From an uncultured Pseudomonadota bacterium (lineage in GTDB: Bacteria > Pseudomonadota > Gammaproteobacteria > Burkholderiales > SG8-39): a stretch of 19,714 nt of DNA. Made by a program: the position numbers and the translations under genes. This document shows, in pieces, positions 7,683-14,010 of this stretch (position 1 is its first letter; each line of letters opens with the position of its first letter). Location: positions 1 to 19,714 of the forward strand of contig CAIVVS010000289.1 in the NCBI GenBank assembly GCA_903909415.1. The letters are read 5' to 3'. The notes under the pieces were generated by a model. The model did not search any database. It was not told the origin of the DNA and saw only the letters and a list, made by a program, of their open reading frames with translations.

Positions 7683-8276
7683 ATGAGCACGTCCAGCAGG
7701 GGTTCCGCGAAATCCGCGGCGAAGTCCGCCAAGTCCGCGGAGAAGCCCGCCGGCAAGGCTGCCGCCAAGCCCGCCAAGGCCCGCAAGCCGGCCAAGTCGC
7801 CGGTTCGCCCGCCGCGCATCCAGGCGCGGCGCTCGGCCATCCACGGACGCGGCGTGTTCGCGCTGGAGGCGATCCGCGAGGGCACGACCATCATCGAGTA
7901 CACCGGCGAGCGCATCACCGAGGCGGAGATCGACCGCCGCTACCCGGAGAGCCGCGAGCAGATGAACCACACCTTCGTGTTCGGCATCCGCCACGACGTG
8001 AACATCGACGGCGGCGTGGGGGGCAACGCCTCGCGCTTCATCAACCATGCCTGCGACGCCAACTGCGACACCTTCGAGAAGGATGACCGCATGTTCATCC
8101 GCGCCGCGCGCAACATCCGCGCCGGCGAGGAACTGACCTACGACTACGCGATCGAGGCCGGCGAGCCGATCACCCCGCAGCTGAAGGCCTGCTGGCCGTG
8201 CTGGTGCGGGGCGCGCACCTGCCGCGGCACGGTGCTGGTGCGCACGGTCAAGCGCAGCCGCCGCAAGTCCGCCTGA
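7683..8276 (+). CDS. SET-domain protein-lysine methyltransferase with histone-like tail
   Basis: The 197-residue protein joins a lysine/alanine tail to a complete SET domain. Residues 1-40 hold nine Lys and about twelve Ala in SAK/PAK-type repeats, like histone H1 or AlgP tails. From about 45 come ARRSAIHGRGVFA (SET-N), EYTGERI, GNASRFINHACDANC (115-128, NHxC at 121-124) and GEELTYDY (148-155). The post-SET CxCx4C is at C173/C175/C180, with C124 as the likely fourth zinc ligand and an extra C170. All residues expected for S-adenosylmethionine-dependent lysine methylation are present; the substrate is unknown. ATG 7683 follows GGGAG by about ten bases. An upstream in-frame extension to 7554 reads intergenic DNA and is rejected. 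The C-terminus is again basic (VKRSRRKSA). Confidence 0.9.
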   Translation: MSTSSRGSAKSAAKSAKSAEKPAGKAAAKPAKARKPAKSPVRPPRIQARRSAIHGRGVFALEAIREGTTIIEYTGERITEAEIDRRYPESREQMNHTFVFGIRHDVNIDGGVGGNASRFINHACDANCDTFEKDDRMFIRAARNIRAGEELTYDYAIEAGEPITPQLKACWPCWCGARTCRGTVLVRTVKRSRRKSA

Positions 8277-8281
8277 CCCGG

Positions 8282-8300
8282 CGGGGGCGGCCCGCCCCCG
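8282..8300. terminator. Hairpin between convergent SET and NIPSNAP genes
   Basis: CGGGGGCGG and CCGCCCCCG form a perfect 9-bp inverted repeat around a single C. In RNA about 7-8 bp would pair with a short loop. There is no T tract. Its position between two convergent stops supports a bidirectional terminator. Confidence 0.5.
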
Positions 8301-8319
8301 TGGGCTTGCCCGGGCGGAC

Positions 8320-8637
8320 CTACCTGGGCGTGAAGAACGGCGCGGCGGTGAGGATCTTGTTGCGCATCCGGATCATCAGCGGCGCGCTCTCGGCCAGGAA
8401 CTCCAGCCACTGCGGCTCCCCAAGCATGGCGGCGCGCCGGCGCGCGCGGTCATCCAGGCTCTCGTAGGCCCACATGTGAACGATCTGGTTCAACTCGCCG
8501 ATGTCGTTGCTGGTGTACCAGCCGATGCAGTTGCCGAGGTGCTTCTTCTGCATCGGCCAGCCCTTTTTCTCGTACAGGCCCACATAGTCCTTCAGGCGGC
8601 CGGGCAGGATGTCGTAGGTGCGGTGGTCGATGATCAC
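8320..8637 (-). CDS. NIPSNAP-family protein
   Basis: The 105-residue product matches the NIPSNAP fold family, a dimeric ferredoxin-like alpha/beta barrel: IIDHRTYDILPGRLKDYVGLYEKKG, HLGNCIGWY, GELNQIVHMWAYESLDDRARRRAAM and the C-terminal NKILTAAPF. The start is GTG at 8637. It has an excellent AAAGGA ribosome binding site six bases upstream and places the conserved IDHRTY at the N-terminus. The frame continues upstream to an ATG at 8736, but that part is Arg/Ala-rich and unlike the family. Bacterial NIPSNAP proteins have no settled activity; many sit in catabolic or degradation loci. Here the gene is alone. Confidence 0.85.
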   Translation of the reverse strand: MIIDHRTYDILPGRLKDYVGLYEKKGWPMQKKHLGNCIGWYTSNDIGELNQIVHMWAYESLDDRARRRAAMLGEPQWLEFLAESAPLMIRMRNKILTAAPFFTPR

Positions 8638-8801
8638 GGGAAATCCTTTGCGGTGGTGGAAGCGCGAGTCTAGCCGCATGCGGGCGCGCGGTTCGCCCGC
8701 GGCCGCCGCCGTCCGCCTGGCGCGAGAACGCGGCAAAACGAACGTAACAGGCTGATATATATAACGATTTCAAGGTTTCCGGGGCGCGGCATTCATGCCG
8801 C

Positions 8802-8810
8802 TGCTATAAT
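8802..8810 (+). promoter_or_regulatory. Extended -10 promoter of the FAH-family gene
   Basis: TGCTATAAT is a perfect extended -10 (TGn plus TATAAT). The region 17 bases upstream is GC-rich with no -35 match, typical for promoters of this kind. The start near 8817 predicts a leader of about 148 bases. Confidence 0.65.
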
Positions 8811-8906
8811 TTCGGCGCCAGCCGGCAAAACAGGCAGCAAACCGGCAGGGGAGGCGGTGCGGAGGGGGCGGGAAGCCGCAGGGCAGACCGTGCAGGTGGT
8901 CCCGAG

Positions 8907-8922
8907 GGCGGCGCGAGCCGCC
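8907..8922 (+). promoter_or_regulatory. GNRA-capped hairpin in the FAH-gene leader
   Basis: GGCGGC-GCGA-GCCGCC is a perfect 6-bp stem closed by a GCGA tetraloop, about 90 bases into the predicted leader. The Shine-Dalgarno (GGAAGGAAG at 8951-8959) follows about 30 bases later and is not part of this stem. Confidence 0.4.
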
Positions 8923-8964
8923 GGCACCCGGACAAGAATCGCAGCAAAAGGGAAGGAAGCCAGC

Positions 8965-9813
8965 ATGAAGCTTTGTCGTTGGGGCAGGGACGGATTCGAG
9001 AAGCCGGGCATCATCGATTCGCAGGGCCAGTTGCGCGACCTCTCCAGTGTGGTCGCCAACATCGACCAGGAAACGATTTCTCCCAAGGGCCTGGCCAAGC
9101 TGCGCAAGGTCCGCCCGGAGTCGCTGCCGCTGGTCAAGGGCACGCCGCGCTACGGCGTGCCGTACACCGGCATCACCAAGTTCGTCGCCATCGGCCTGAA
9201 CTACTCCGACCACGCCGCCGAGGCGAACCTGCCGATCCCGGCCGAACCGGTGATCTTCAACAAGTTCACCACCTGCATCACCGGCCCGAACGACGACATC
9301 CAGCAGCCCAAGGGCTCGACCAAGCTGGACTACGAACTCGAGATCGGCATCGTCATCGGCAGCAAGGCGAGCTACGTGTCGGAGGACAAGGCGCTGGACC
9401 ACGTCGCCGGGTACACGATCGTCAACGACGTGTCCGAGCGCGCCTGGCAGCTGCAGTCCAGCCAGTGGGACAAGGGCAAGGGCTGCGACACCTTCGGCCC
9501 GATCGGCCCGTGGCTGGTCACCACCGACGAGATTCCCGACCCGCAGGTGCTGGACATGTGGCTGGACGTCAACGGCGAGCGCCGCCAGGCTTCCAACACC
9601 AAGTACATGATCTTCTCCTGCGCCAGGATCGTGTCCTACTGCAGCCACTACTTCTCGCTGATGCCGGGCGACATCATCACCACCGGCACGCCGGCGGGCG
9701 TGGCGCTGGGCATGAAGCCGGACCAGAAATGGCTGCGCCCCGGCGACGTCTGCACCCTGTACATCAAGGGCCTGGGCGAGCAGCGCCAGCGGGTCATTCC
9801 CTGGAAGGGGTAA
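8965..9813 (+). CDS. Fumarylacetoacetate hydrolase (FAH) family protein
   Basis: This 282-residue protein belongs to the FAH superfamily. The catalytic domain carries GLNYSDHAAE (77-86), PVIFNKFTTCITGPND (95-110), the metal ligands in DYELE (E124, E126) and D155 in NDVSERAWQ, then GCDTFGPIGPW and MPGDIITTGTPAGVALG. It is the kind often labelled ureidoglycolate lyase. Related enzymes cleave 2,4-diketo-3-deoxy sugar acids or decarboxylate oxaloacetate. The true substrate cannot be told, and no sugar-acid genes adjoin it. The ATG at 8965 has a strong GGAAGGAAG site. The frame is open further upstream, but homology begins at MKLCRWG. It has its own promoter and a strong terminator, so it is probably monocistronic. 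Confidence 0.88.
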   Translation: MKLCRWGRDGFEKPGIIDSQGQLRDLSSVVANIDQETISPKGLAKLRKVRPESLPLVKGTPRYGVPYTGITKFVAIGLNYSDHAAEANLPIPAEPVIFNKFTTCITGPNDDIQQPKGSTKLDYELEIGIVIGSKASYVSEDKALDHVAGYTIVNDVSERAWQLQSSQWDKGKGCDTFGPIGPWLVTTDEIPDPQVLDMWLDVNGERRQASNTKYMIFSCARIVSYCSHYFSLMPGDIITTGTPAGVALGMKPDQKWLRPGDVCTLYIKGLGEQRQRVIPWKG

Positions 9814-9837
9814 GCAAGGGCCGAAGCCGGCACGTGG

Positions 9838-9867
9838 AAAAAGCCCGGCGCTGCCGGGTTTTTTTTT
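9838..9867 (+). terminator. Intrinsic terminator after the FAH-family gene
   Basis: CCCGGC-GCT-GCCGGG (9844-9858) is a perfect stem followed by nine T residues (9859-9867) and preceded by an A tract that can extend the stem. This is the clearest rho-independent terminator in the window and separates the FAH and GlcG-type genes. Confidence 0.92.
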
Positions 9868-9920
9868 CGCCTGCGCTAAGCTTCCCACCGCAGCACATCC
9901 AACACAAAACAGGGGGAGTC

Positions 9921-10406
9921 ATGCAAGCCACGCGCATCGCAGTCCGCAGCATCCTGGCCCTGGCGTTCGCGCTGTCCGCGACCGCCGCGGCGGCCCAGCA
10001 GCGCCCGTCCTACGGGCCGACGGTCAACCTGGAGGCAGCCAAGAAGATGGCGGTTACCGCCGCGGCGGAGGCGCGCCGCAACGGCTGGCCGGTGGCGATC
10101 GCCATCGTCGACAACCACGGCATGCTCATCTACTACGAGATGATGGACGACACGCAGACCTCCAGCGCCACCATCGCCATCGAGAAGGCGAAGACCGCCG
10201 CCATGTTCCGCCGACCCAGCAAGGCCTTCGAGGACGCGGTGGCCGGCGGGCGCCAGGCCATCCTCGGCCTGCCGGGCGTGACCCCGATCGACGGCGGCCT
10301 GCCCATCATGGTGGCTGGCCGGGTGGCCGGGGGCATCGGCGTGTCGGGAGTGAACTCCGACCAGGACGCCACGGTCGCGCGCGCCGGGCTGGAAGCGCTG
10401 AAGTAG
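9921..10406 (+). CDS. Exported GlcG/HbpS-family protein
   Basis: The 161-residue product opens with a signal peptide (MQATRIAVRSILALAFALSA, cleavage likely after TAAAA near residue 25). A GlcG/HbpS (DUF336) domain follows: LEAAKKMAVTAAAEARRNGW, VAIAIVDNHGMLIYYEMMDD, EKAKTAAMFRRPS, and the conserved LPIMVAGRVAGGIGVSG near the C-terminus. Some family members bind haem; HbpS does so outside the cell, and cytosolic GlcG is linked to glycolate genes. A signal peptide points to a periplasmic binding role here. Start ATG 9921 has GGGGGAG three to nine bases upstream. No promoter is evident, and the strong terminator just before it argues against co-transcription with the FAH gene. Confidence 0.87.
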   Translation: MQATRIAVRSILALAFALSATAAAAQQRPSYGPTVNLEAAKKMAVTAAAEARRNGWPVAIAIVDNHGMLIYYEMMDDTQTSSATIAIEKAKTAAMFRRPSKAFEDAVAGGRQAILGLPGVTPIDGGLPIMVAGRVAGGIGVSGVNSDQDATVARAGLEALK

Positions 10407-10413
10407 GTTCGAG

Positions 10414-10448
10414 GCAGGCTGCGCGGAGCCCGGATCCGCGCAGCCTGC
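10414..10448. terminator. Long perfect hairpin between convergent GlcG-type and DUF350 genes
   Basis: A perfect 14-bp inverted repeat (GCAGGCTGCGCGGA and its complement) encloses a seven-base loop, GCCCGGA. It lies between two convergent stops and is the longest perfect stem I found in the window. It lacks T tracts; it probably acts on both strands. Confidence 0.65.
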
Positions 10449-10461
10449 GTAGCTTGTACGT

Positions 10462-10872
10462 TCAGTAGGTCATCGACGCCGCGTTGAGCAGTCCCACGCC
10501 CAGCGACAGCACGCCCAGGAACAGGCCCGGGGCCAGCTTGCCGGCGGGGATGTCCGAGGCGATGCCCGGCAGCAGCAGGCGCGCCACGCCGAATGCGCCC
10601 AGCTGCACCAGCAGCGCGATGCCCGCCCACAGCGCCATGTCCTGGACCGAGACGCTCTCGGCGATGGCCACCGCCAGCGGGATGATGAATCCCAGCATCG
10701 AACCCGACAGCGACAGCGCCGCGGCCAGGTTGCCCTCGCGTATCAGGCGTATCTCGCGGTAGGGCGTGATGCGCACGTAGACCGCGAGGAACAGCGCGAG
10801 GAACGCGATGCCGAGCGCGAAGTAGATCAGGAAGTCGTCGATGCCGGCGGCCGAGGCCCTCAGGTTGAGCAT
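10462..10872 (-). CDS. yjfL: DUF350 (YjfL-type) inner-membrane protein
   Basis: The 136-residue protein is almost all hydrophobic helices. There are about four membrane segments: near 13-33, 52-72, 79-100 and 112-132. Between the first two lies the conserved loop YVRITPYREIRLIREGNLAAALSLSGSMLGF, split here by a charged turn and typical of DUF350. The function is unknown. The ATG at 10872 has GGAGA five bases upstream. It is the last gene of a minus-strand unit, 52 bases after the YgiC/YjfC-like gene and behind a DUF1190-like lipoprotein. This recalls the yjfL-yjfM-yjfC cluster of E. coli, so the symbol is given by family and context. Confidence 0.85.
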   Translation of the reverse strand: MLNLRASAAGIDDFLIYFALGIAFLALFLAVYVRITPYREIRLIREGNLAAALSLSGSMLGFIIPLAVAIAESVSVQDMALWAGIALLVQLGAFGVARLLLPGIASDIPAGKLAPGLFLGVLSLGVGLLNAASMTY

Positions 10873-10924
10873 GGGTGTCTCCGCTTGTCTGGCGTGCCGT
10901 TGGTCACGGCGTGTGTGGTCGGGT

Positions 10925-12130
10925 TCATTCGAAATAATGCGGCACGAAGCGGCTGGTGTCGCGCGTCACCGGCGAGTCGTCCTCGCGCAGGCCGATGCCC
11001 GCGGGCTCGTCGCCGATGATCCACGAGCCGATCACCATGTAGTTGTCGCGGACCTGCCCGCCGTCCCCCCCGCCGGCCCGCGCGAGCGGCGTGAGCGCCT
11101 GGTACACCCAGCCCTCGGCGCCGTAGCTGCCCGGCGTGCTGAGCGCGCCGCTTGCCGCGCGCACGCTGACGTTCGCGCCCTCGCGCGACAACAGCGGCTT
11201 GCGCACGTAGTCGCCCGTCATCGCGGATGCGTCCAGGCTTGCGGCCAGCAGGTTGGGGTGGCCGGGAAACAGCTCCCAGAGCACGGCGAGGATGGCCTTG
11301 TTGGACAGCAGCATCTTCCAGGGGGGCTCGAGCATCGCGGGCGCGGCCCGGAGCAGGTTCGCGCCGAAGGCGTCGGCCACCAGCCATTCCCAGGGGTAGA
11401 GCTTGAACAGCGCGGCGACCGGCTGCCCGTCCGCGTCGACGAACCGGCCCGCCGCCCCGTCCCAGCCGATGGCCTCCAGCGGCACGAAGGCGGTGTCCAG
11501 CCCCGCCTGCACCGCGGTGTCGCGCAGGTACTCGCAGTTGCCGAAGTCTTCCTCGTGGCCGGCCAGGCAGGTGAAGTGCACGGTGCCGCCCGCGAGCGGC
11601 GGTTGCATCGCCTGCGAGGCCGCTTCCCAGCGCGCGATCAGCTTCTCGTGCAGCGAGTTGAACTGGTCGGCGTCCTGCCCGGGGCCGCCGTCGCGCCGGC
11701 GCACGCCCGTGCCGCGGCCGCGCAGGTCCTCCAGCCAGTGCCACTGGATCACGCTGGCTTCCAGCAGCGCGGTTGGCGTGTCGGCGTTGTACTCCAGCAT
11801 GCGGGGTTCGCCCTTGCCGTCCCAGGCCAGGTCGAAGCGTCCGTACAGGCTGGGCGCGCGCTCGCGCCACGACTGCTCGACCATCGCGTGGAAGGCCTCC
11901 GGGATGGCGAACTGCGCCAGCCGCCCGCCCGCGATCACCTCGTCGCAGGCGGTGAGGCACATCTCGTGCAGTTCCGCGCTGACCGCCTCCAGCCGGTCGA
12001 CCTCGGCTTCGCTGAACACCCAGCAGGCCGACTCGTCCCAGTAGGTGCCGCCGACCGAGTGGTAGCCGAATCCCGCCTGCTCGCAACGCTCGCGCCAGTT
12101 GGCCCGCGGCGCACACGCCTCGCGCCGCAT
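10925..12130 (-). CDS. Glutathionylspermidine synthase-like ATP-grasp protein (YgiC/YjfC family)
   Basis: The 401-residue protein matches E. coli YgiC/YjfC along its whole length: WRERCEQAGFGYHSVGG (12-28), SLYGRFDLAWDG (94-105), EYNADTPTALLEA (113-125), DQFNSLHEKLI (155-165), LFKLYPWEW (241-249), KPLLSREGANVSV (311-323) and IGSWIIGDEPAGIGLREDD (367-385). It has only the C-terminal synthetase fold, not the N-terminal amidase of Gss. Gss couples glutathione to spermidine with ATP; for YgiC/YjfC relatives that activity is unproven. A short Gly/Arg-rich insert sits at 138-151. Its ATG directly abuts the TGA of the upstream lipoprotein gene, so translation is probably coupled. Confidence 0.92.
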   Translation of the reverse strand: MRREACAPRANWRERCEQAGFGYHSVGGTYWDESACWVFSEAEVDRLEAVSAELHEMCLTACDEVIAGGRLAQFAIPEAFHAMVEQSWRERAPSLYGRFDLAWDGKGEPRMLEYNADTPTALLEASVIQWHWLEDLRGRGTGVRRRDGGPGQDADQFNSLHEKLIARWEAASQAMQPPLAGGTVHFTCLAGHEEDFGNCEYLRDTAVQAGLDTAFVPLEAIGWDGAAGRFVDADGQPVAALFKLYPWEWLVADAFGANLLRAAPAMLEPPWKMLLSNKAILAVLWELFPGHPNLLAASLDASAMTGDYVRKPLLSREGANVSVRAASGALSTPGSYGAEGWVYQALTPLARAGGGDGGQVRDNYMVIGSWIIGDEPAGIGLREDDSPVTRDTSRFVPHYFE

Positions 12131-12553
12131 TCAGCCGCCGCCGCCGTGCAGGCCGGCCGTGCCGCCGAAGCCGCCGCGCACCACGTGCGACCCGACGGCA
12201 CGGCCCCAGGGCTTGCCCAGCCGGTTGGCGTCGGTGGTGTAGTTCGGGCCGTAGAACATGCGCGACATGCCGCCGCTGTTGCCCGGGTTGCCCGCTGCGG
12301 CCGCCTGTCCGGGCACCGGGCCATCGTAGTTGCCCAAACCGCCCGAGTCGGAGGGCGATTGCAGGGACGCGGCCTCGCATTTGGAGGCGCTGCCCCAGTC
12401 GGCGACGCAGTCCTCCAGCTTCGCGTAGAGGTCGCGCTGTATCGGCTTGTCGTCCCCGCAGCCGGCCACGGCGGCCGCGCCGGCCAGCACCAGTCCCACG
12501 CGCAGGCTGCGGCGCCGGCGTGCGGGGTGTCCATCAGGATGGCGCATACCCAT
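12131..12553 (-). CDS. DUF1190-like (YgiB/YjfM-type) lipoprotein
   Basis: The 140-residue product has a basic n-region (RRRRSLR), a hydrophobic core and a lipobox VAGC with Cys32, so it should be a lipoprotein. After it, YAKLEDCVADWG...KCE resembles YATREDCVAEFG in E. coli YgiB, and the C-terminal VVRGGFG is another YgiB/YjfM hallmark. The middle is Gly/Ala/Asn-rich and the protein ends in a Gly run. It is shorter than YgiB (about 220 residues). The start is uncertain: ATG 12553 or 12547. A frame opening at 12604 would add an implausible tail. There is no strong ribosome binding site. It is first in a unit with the ATP-grasp and DUF350 genes. Confidence 0.8.
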   Translation of the reverse strand: MGMRHPDGHPARRRRSLRVGLVLAGAAAVAGCGDDKPIQRDLYAKLEDCVADWGSASKCEAASLQSPSDSGGLGNYDGPVPGQAAAAGNPGNSGGMSRMFYGPNYTTDANRLGKPWGRAVGSHVVRGGFGGTAGLHGGGG

Positions 12554-12631
12554 GCCGGGAATGCTAGCAGAACCGGGGTGTACGATTCGCTGTCCAAGCT
12601 GCATCGCAACCCGCGTATCGCAACGCCATCC

Positions 12632-12649
12632 ATGAAGATCGCCGCATGA
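12632..12649 (+). other. Possible 5-codon leader ORF overlapping the dadA start
   Basis: ATG at 12632 opens MKIAA. Its TGA (12647-12649) overlaps the dadA ATG at 12646 as ATGA. No Shine-Dalgarno precedes either start. This may be reinitiation or chance. Confidence 0.25.
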
Positions 12650-13950
12650 AGGTCACGGTACTGGGAGCAGGCCTGCTTGGCACCACCAGCGCCTGGTACC
12701 TGGCGCAGGCGGGGCATGAGGTCACCGTGCTGGACCGCCAGCCCGCGCCCGGGCTGGAGACCAGCTTCGCCAACGGCGGGCAGATCTCGGTCAGCCATGC
12801 GGAGCCCTGGGCCAACCCGACCGCGCCGCTGCGCGTGCTGCAGTGGCTCGGTCGCGAGGACGCGCCGCTGCTGTTCCGCCTGCGCGCCGACCCGGCCCAG
12901 TGGCTGTGGGGGCTGCGTTTCCTGCGCGAGTGCCTGCCGGGGCGGACCCGCGCCAACACCGAGGCCGCCTTCGCGCTGGCCATGTACAGCCGCGACTGCC
13001 TGCGCGCGCTGCGCGGCGAGACCGGCATCACCTACGACGAGGCGACGCGCGGCATCCTCTACCTGTTCACGGACGAACAGGGCATGGCGCATGCGCGCGA
13101 TGCCGTCACGCTGCTGCGCGGCCGGGGATTCGACACCGGGTTCTGCACGCCGGAGCAATGCCGGGCGATCGAGCCGGCGCTCGCCCGGAGCCGCACGCCG
13201 CTGCTCGGCGGTGCCTACACCGCATCCGACGAATCGGGCGACGCGCACCTGTTCACCACGCGCCTGGCGGCGCTGGCGCGCGCGCGCGGCGTGGCCTTCC
13301 GCGAGTGCGTGAACGTGCTGCGCATCGAGGCCGCGCGCGGCCGCGTCGAGCGCGTGGTGGCGGTGGACCGCGCCGGCATCGAGGAATCGGTGCGGGCGGA
13401 TGCGTACGTGCTGGCCCTGGGCAGCTACAGCGCGCCGGTGGCGCGCACCGCCGGCCTGTCGCTCCCGGTGTATCCGGTGAAGGGATACTCGATCACCATC
13501 GCCTTGCGCCCGGACGAGGCGGCCCTGGCCCCCACGGCCAGCCTCACCGACGACGCGCGGCGCATCGTGTTCTCGCGCCTCGGGGACCGCCTGCGTGTGG
13601 CCGGCACCGCGGAACTCGACGGCTACAACACGGACATCAACGAAGTGCGTTGCGAGGCATTGCGCCAGCGCGCAGCCGAATGGTTTCCCGGCCTGTCCGG
13701 AATCGCCGATGCGCAGACCTGGGCCGGGCTGCGGCCGGCGACGCCGTCCAACCAGCCGCTGGTCGGGCGCAGCCGCCTGCCCAACCTGTACCTGAACACC
13801 GGCCACGGCACGCTCGGCTGGACCATGGCCTGCGGCTCATCGCGCGCGCTGGCCGACCTGGTCTGCGGCCGCCGCCCCGAGGTGGATTTTCCCTTCCTCG
13901 GGACGGACCGCAACCGGAATCCCGGCGCGGCGCCGGCCTCGGTCCCCTGA
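12646..13950 (+). CDS. dadA: D-amino acid dehydrogenase, FAD-dependent small subunit
   Basis: The 434-residue protein is a typical DadA. It has a dinucleotide-binding GAGLLG (7-12), then SFANGGQISVSHAEPWANP, EATRGILYLF, SGDAHLFTTRLA, PVYPVKGYSITI and the C-terminal FAD contact WAGLRPATPSNQPLVG...NTGHGTLGWTMACGSS. It oxidises D-amino acids, mainly D-alanine, to 2-oxoacids and ammonia, passing electrons to the respiratory chain at the inner membrane. No alanine racemase gene (dadX) adjoins it within the window. The ATG at 12646 is set by the usual MKVTVLGAG N-terminus. A ribosome binding site is lacking. It is divergent from the lipoprotein gene with 92 bases between starts; I see no convincing promoter there. 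Confidence 0.94.
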   Translation: MKVTVLGAGLLGTTSAWYLAQAGHEVTVLDRQPAPGLETSFANGGQISVSHAEPWANPTAPLRVLQWLGREDAPLLFRLRADPAQWLWGLRFLRECLPGRTRANTEAAFALAMYSRDCLRALRGETGITYDEATRGILYLFTDEQGMAHARDAVTLLRGRGFDTGFCTPEQCRAIEPALARSRTPLLGGAYTASDESGDAHLFTTRLAALARARGVAFRECVNVLRIEAARGRVERVVAVDRAGIEESVRADAYVLALGSYSAPVARTAGLSLPVYPVKGYSITIALRPDEAALAPTASLTDDARRIVFSRLGDRLRVAGTAELDGYNTDINEVRCEALRQRAAEWFPGLSGIADAQTWAGLRPATPSNQPLVGRSRLPNLYLNTGHGTLGWTMACGSSRALADLVCGRRPEVDFPFLGTDRNRNPGAAPASVP

Positions 13951-13980
13951 GGCCGCCCGGCGGCCCGGGGCACCGGAACC

Positions 13981-14003
13981 CGCCGCGGAAACGTCCCGCG
14001 GCG
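13981..14003. terminator. Hairpin between convergent dadA and speDE
   Basis: CGCCGCGG-AAACGTC-CCGCGGCG is a perfect 8-bp stem with a seven-base loop. A second inverted repeat, GGCCGCC-C-GGCGGCC (13951-13965), begins right after the dadA stop. There is no T tract, so these are terminator-like structures for convergent genes. Confidence 0.5.
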
Positions 14004-14010
14004 ACCCGGC

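Larger units (their letters stand above)
8638..8964. other. Gene-free divergent region with FAH promoter and structured leader
   Basis: These 327 bases separate the NIPSNAP and FAH-family starts. The part up to about 8740 is GC-rich with no signal I recognise beyond the NIPSNAP ribosome binding site. An AT-rich spot (TGATATATATAA, 8753-8764) and an extended -10 at 8802-8810 follow. The last 150 bases are the presumed purine-rich leader of the FAH gene with three possible hairpins: GCCGG/CCGGC at 8821-8846, TGCGG/CCGCA at 8858-8880, and a 6-bp GNRA-capped one at 8907-8922. Confidence 0.6.

Noticed and set aside
7707..7802. Repetitive DNA in the SET-gene 5' end as a possible tandem-repeat element
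   Set aside because: The repetition is imperfect and explained by the coding of Lys/Ala/Ser/Pro tail residues.
8638..8736. N-terminal extension of the NIPSNAP protein to ATG 8736
   Set aside because: The added residues are Arg/Ala-rich and unlike the family, and GTG 8637 has a near-ideal ribosome binding site.
8973..10406. Single 477-codon plus-strand frame spanning the FAH and GlcG-type genes, suggesting a fusion
   Set aside because: Only its 3' part is in the GlcG frame. The 5' part is a shifted shadow of the FAH gene, and a nine-T intrinsic terminator lies between them.
10841..12649. 602-codon plus-strand ORF antisense to the YgiC/YjfC-like gene
   Set aside because: No recognisable motif and typical shadow composition; the minus-strand gene matches its family end to end.
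11935..13806. 623-codon minus-strand ORF antisense to dadA
   Set aside because: It is antisense to a well-conserved gene, and its composition is that of a codon-phase shadow.
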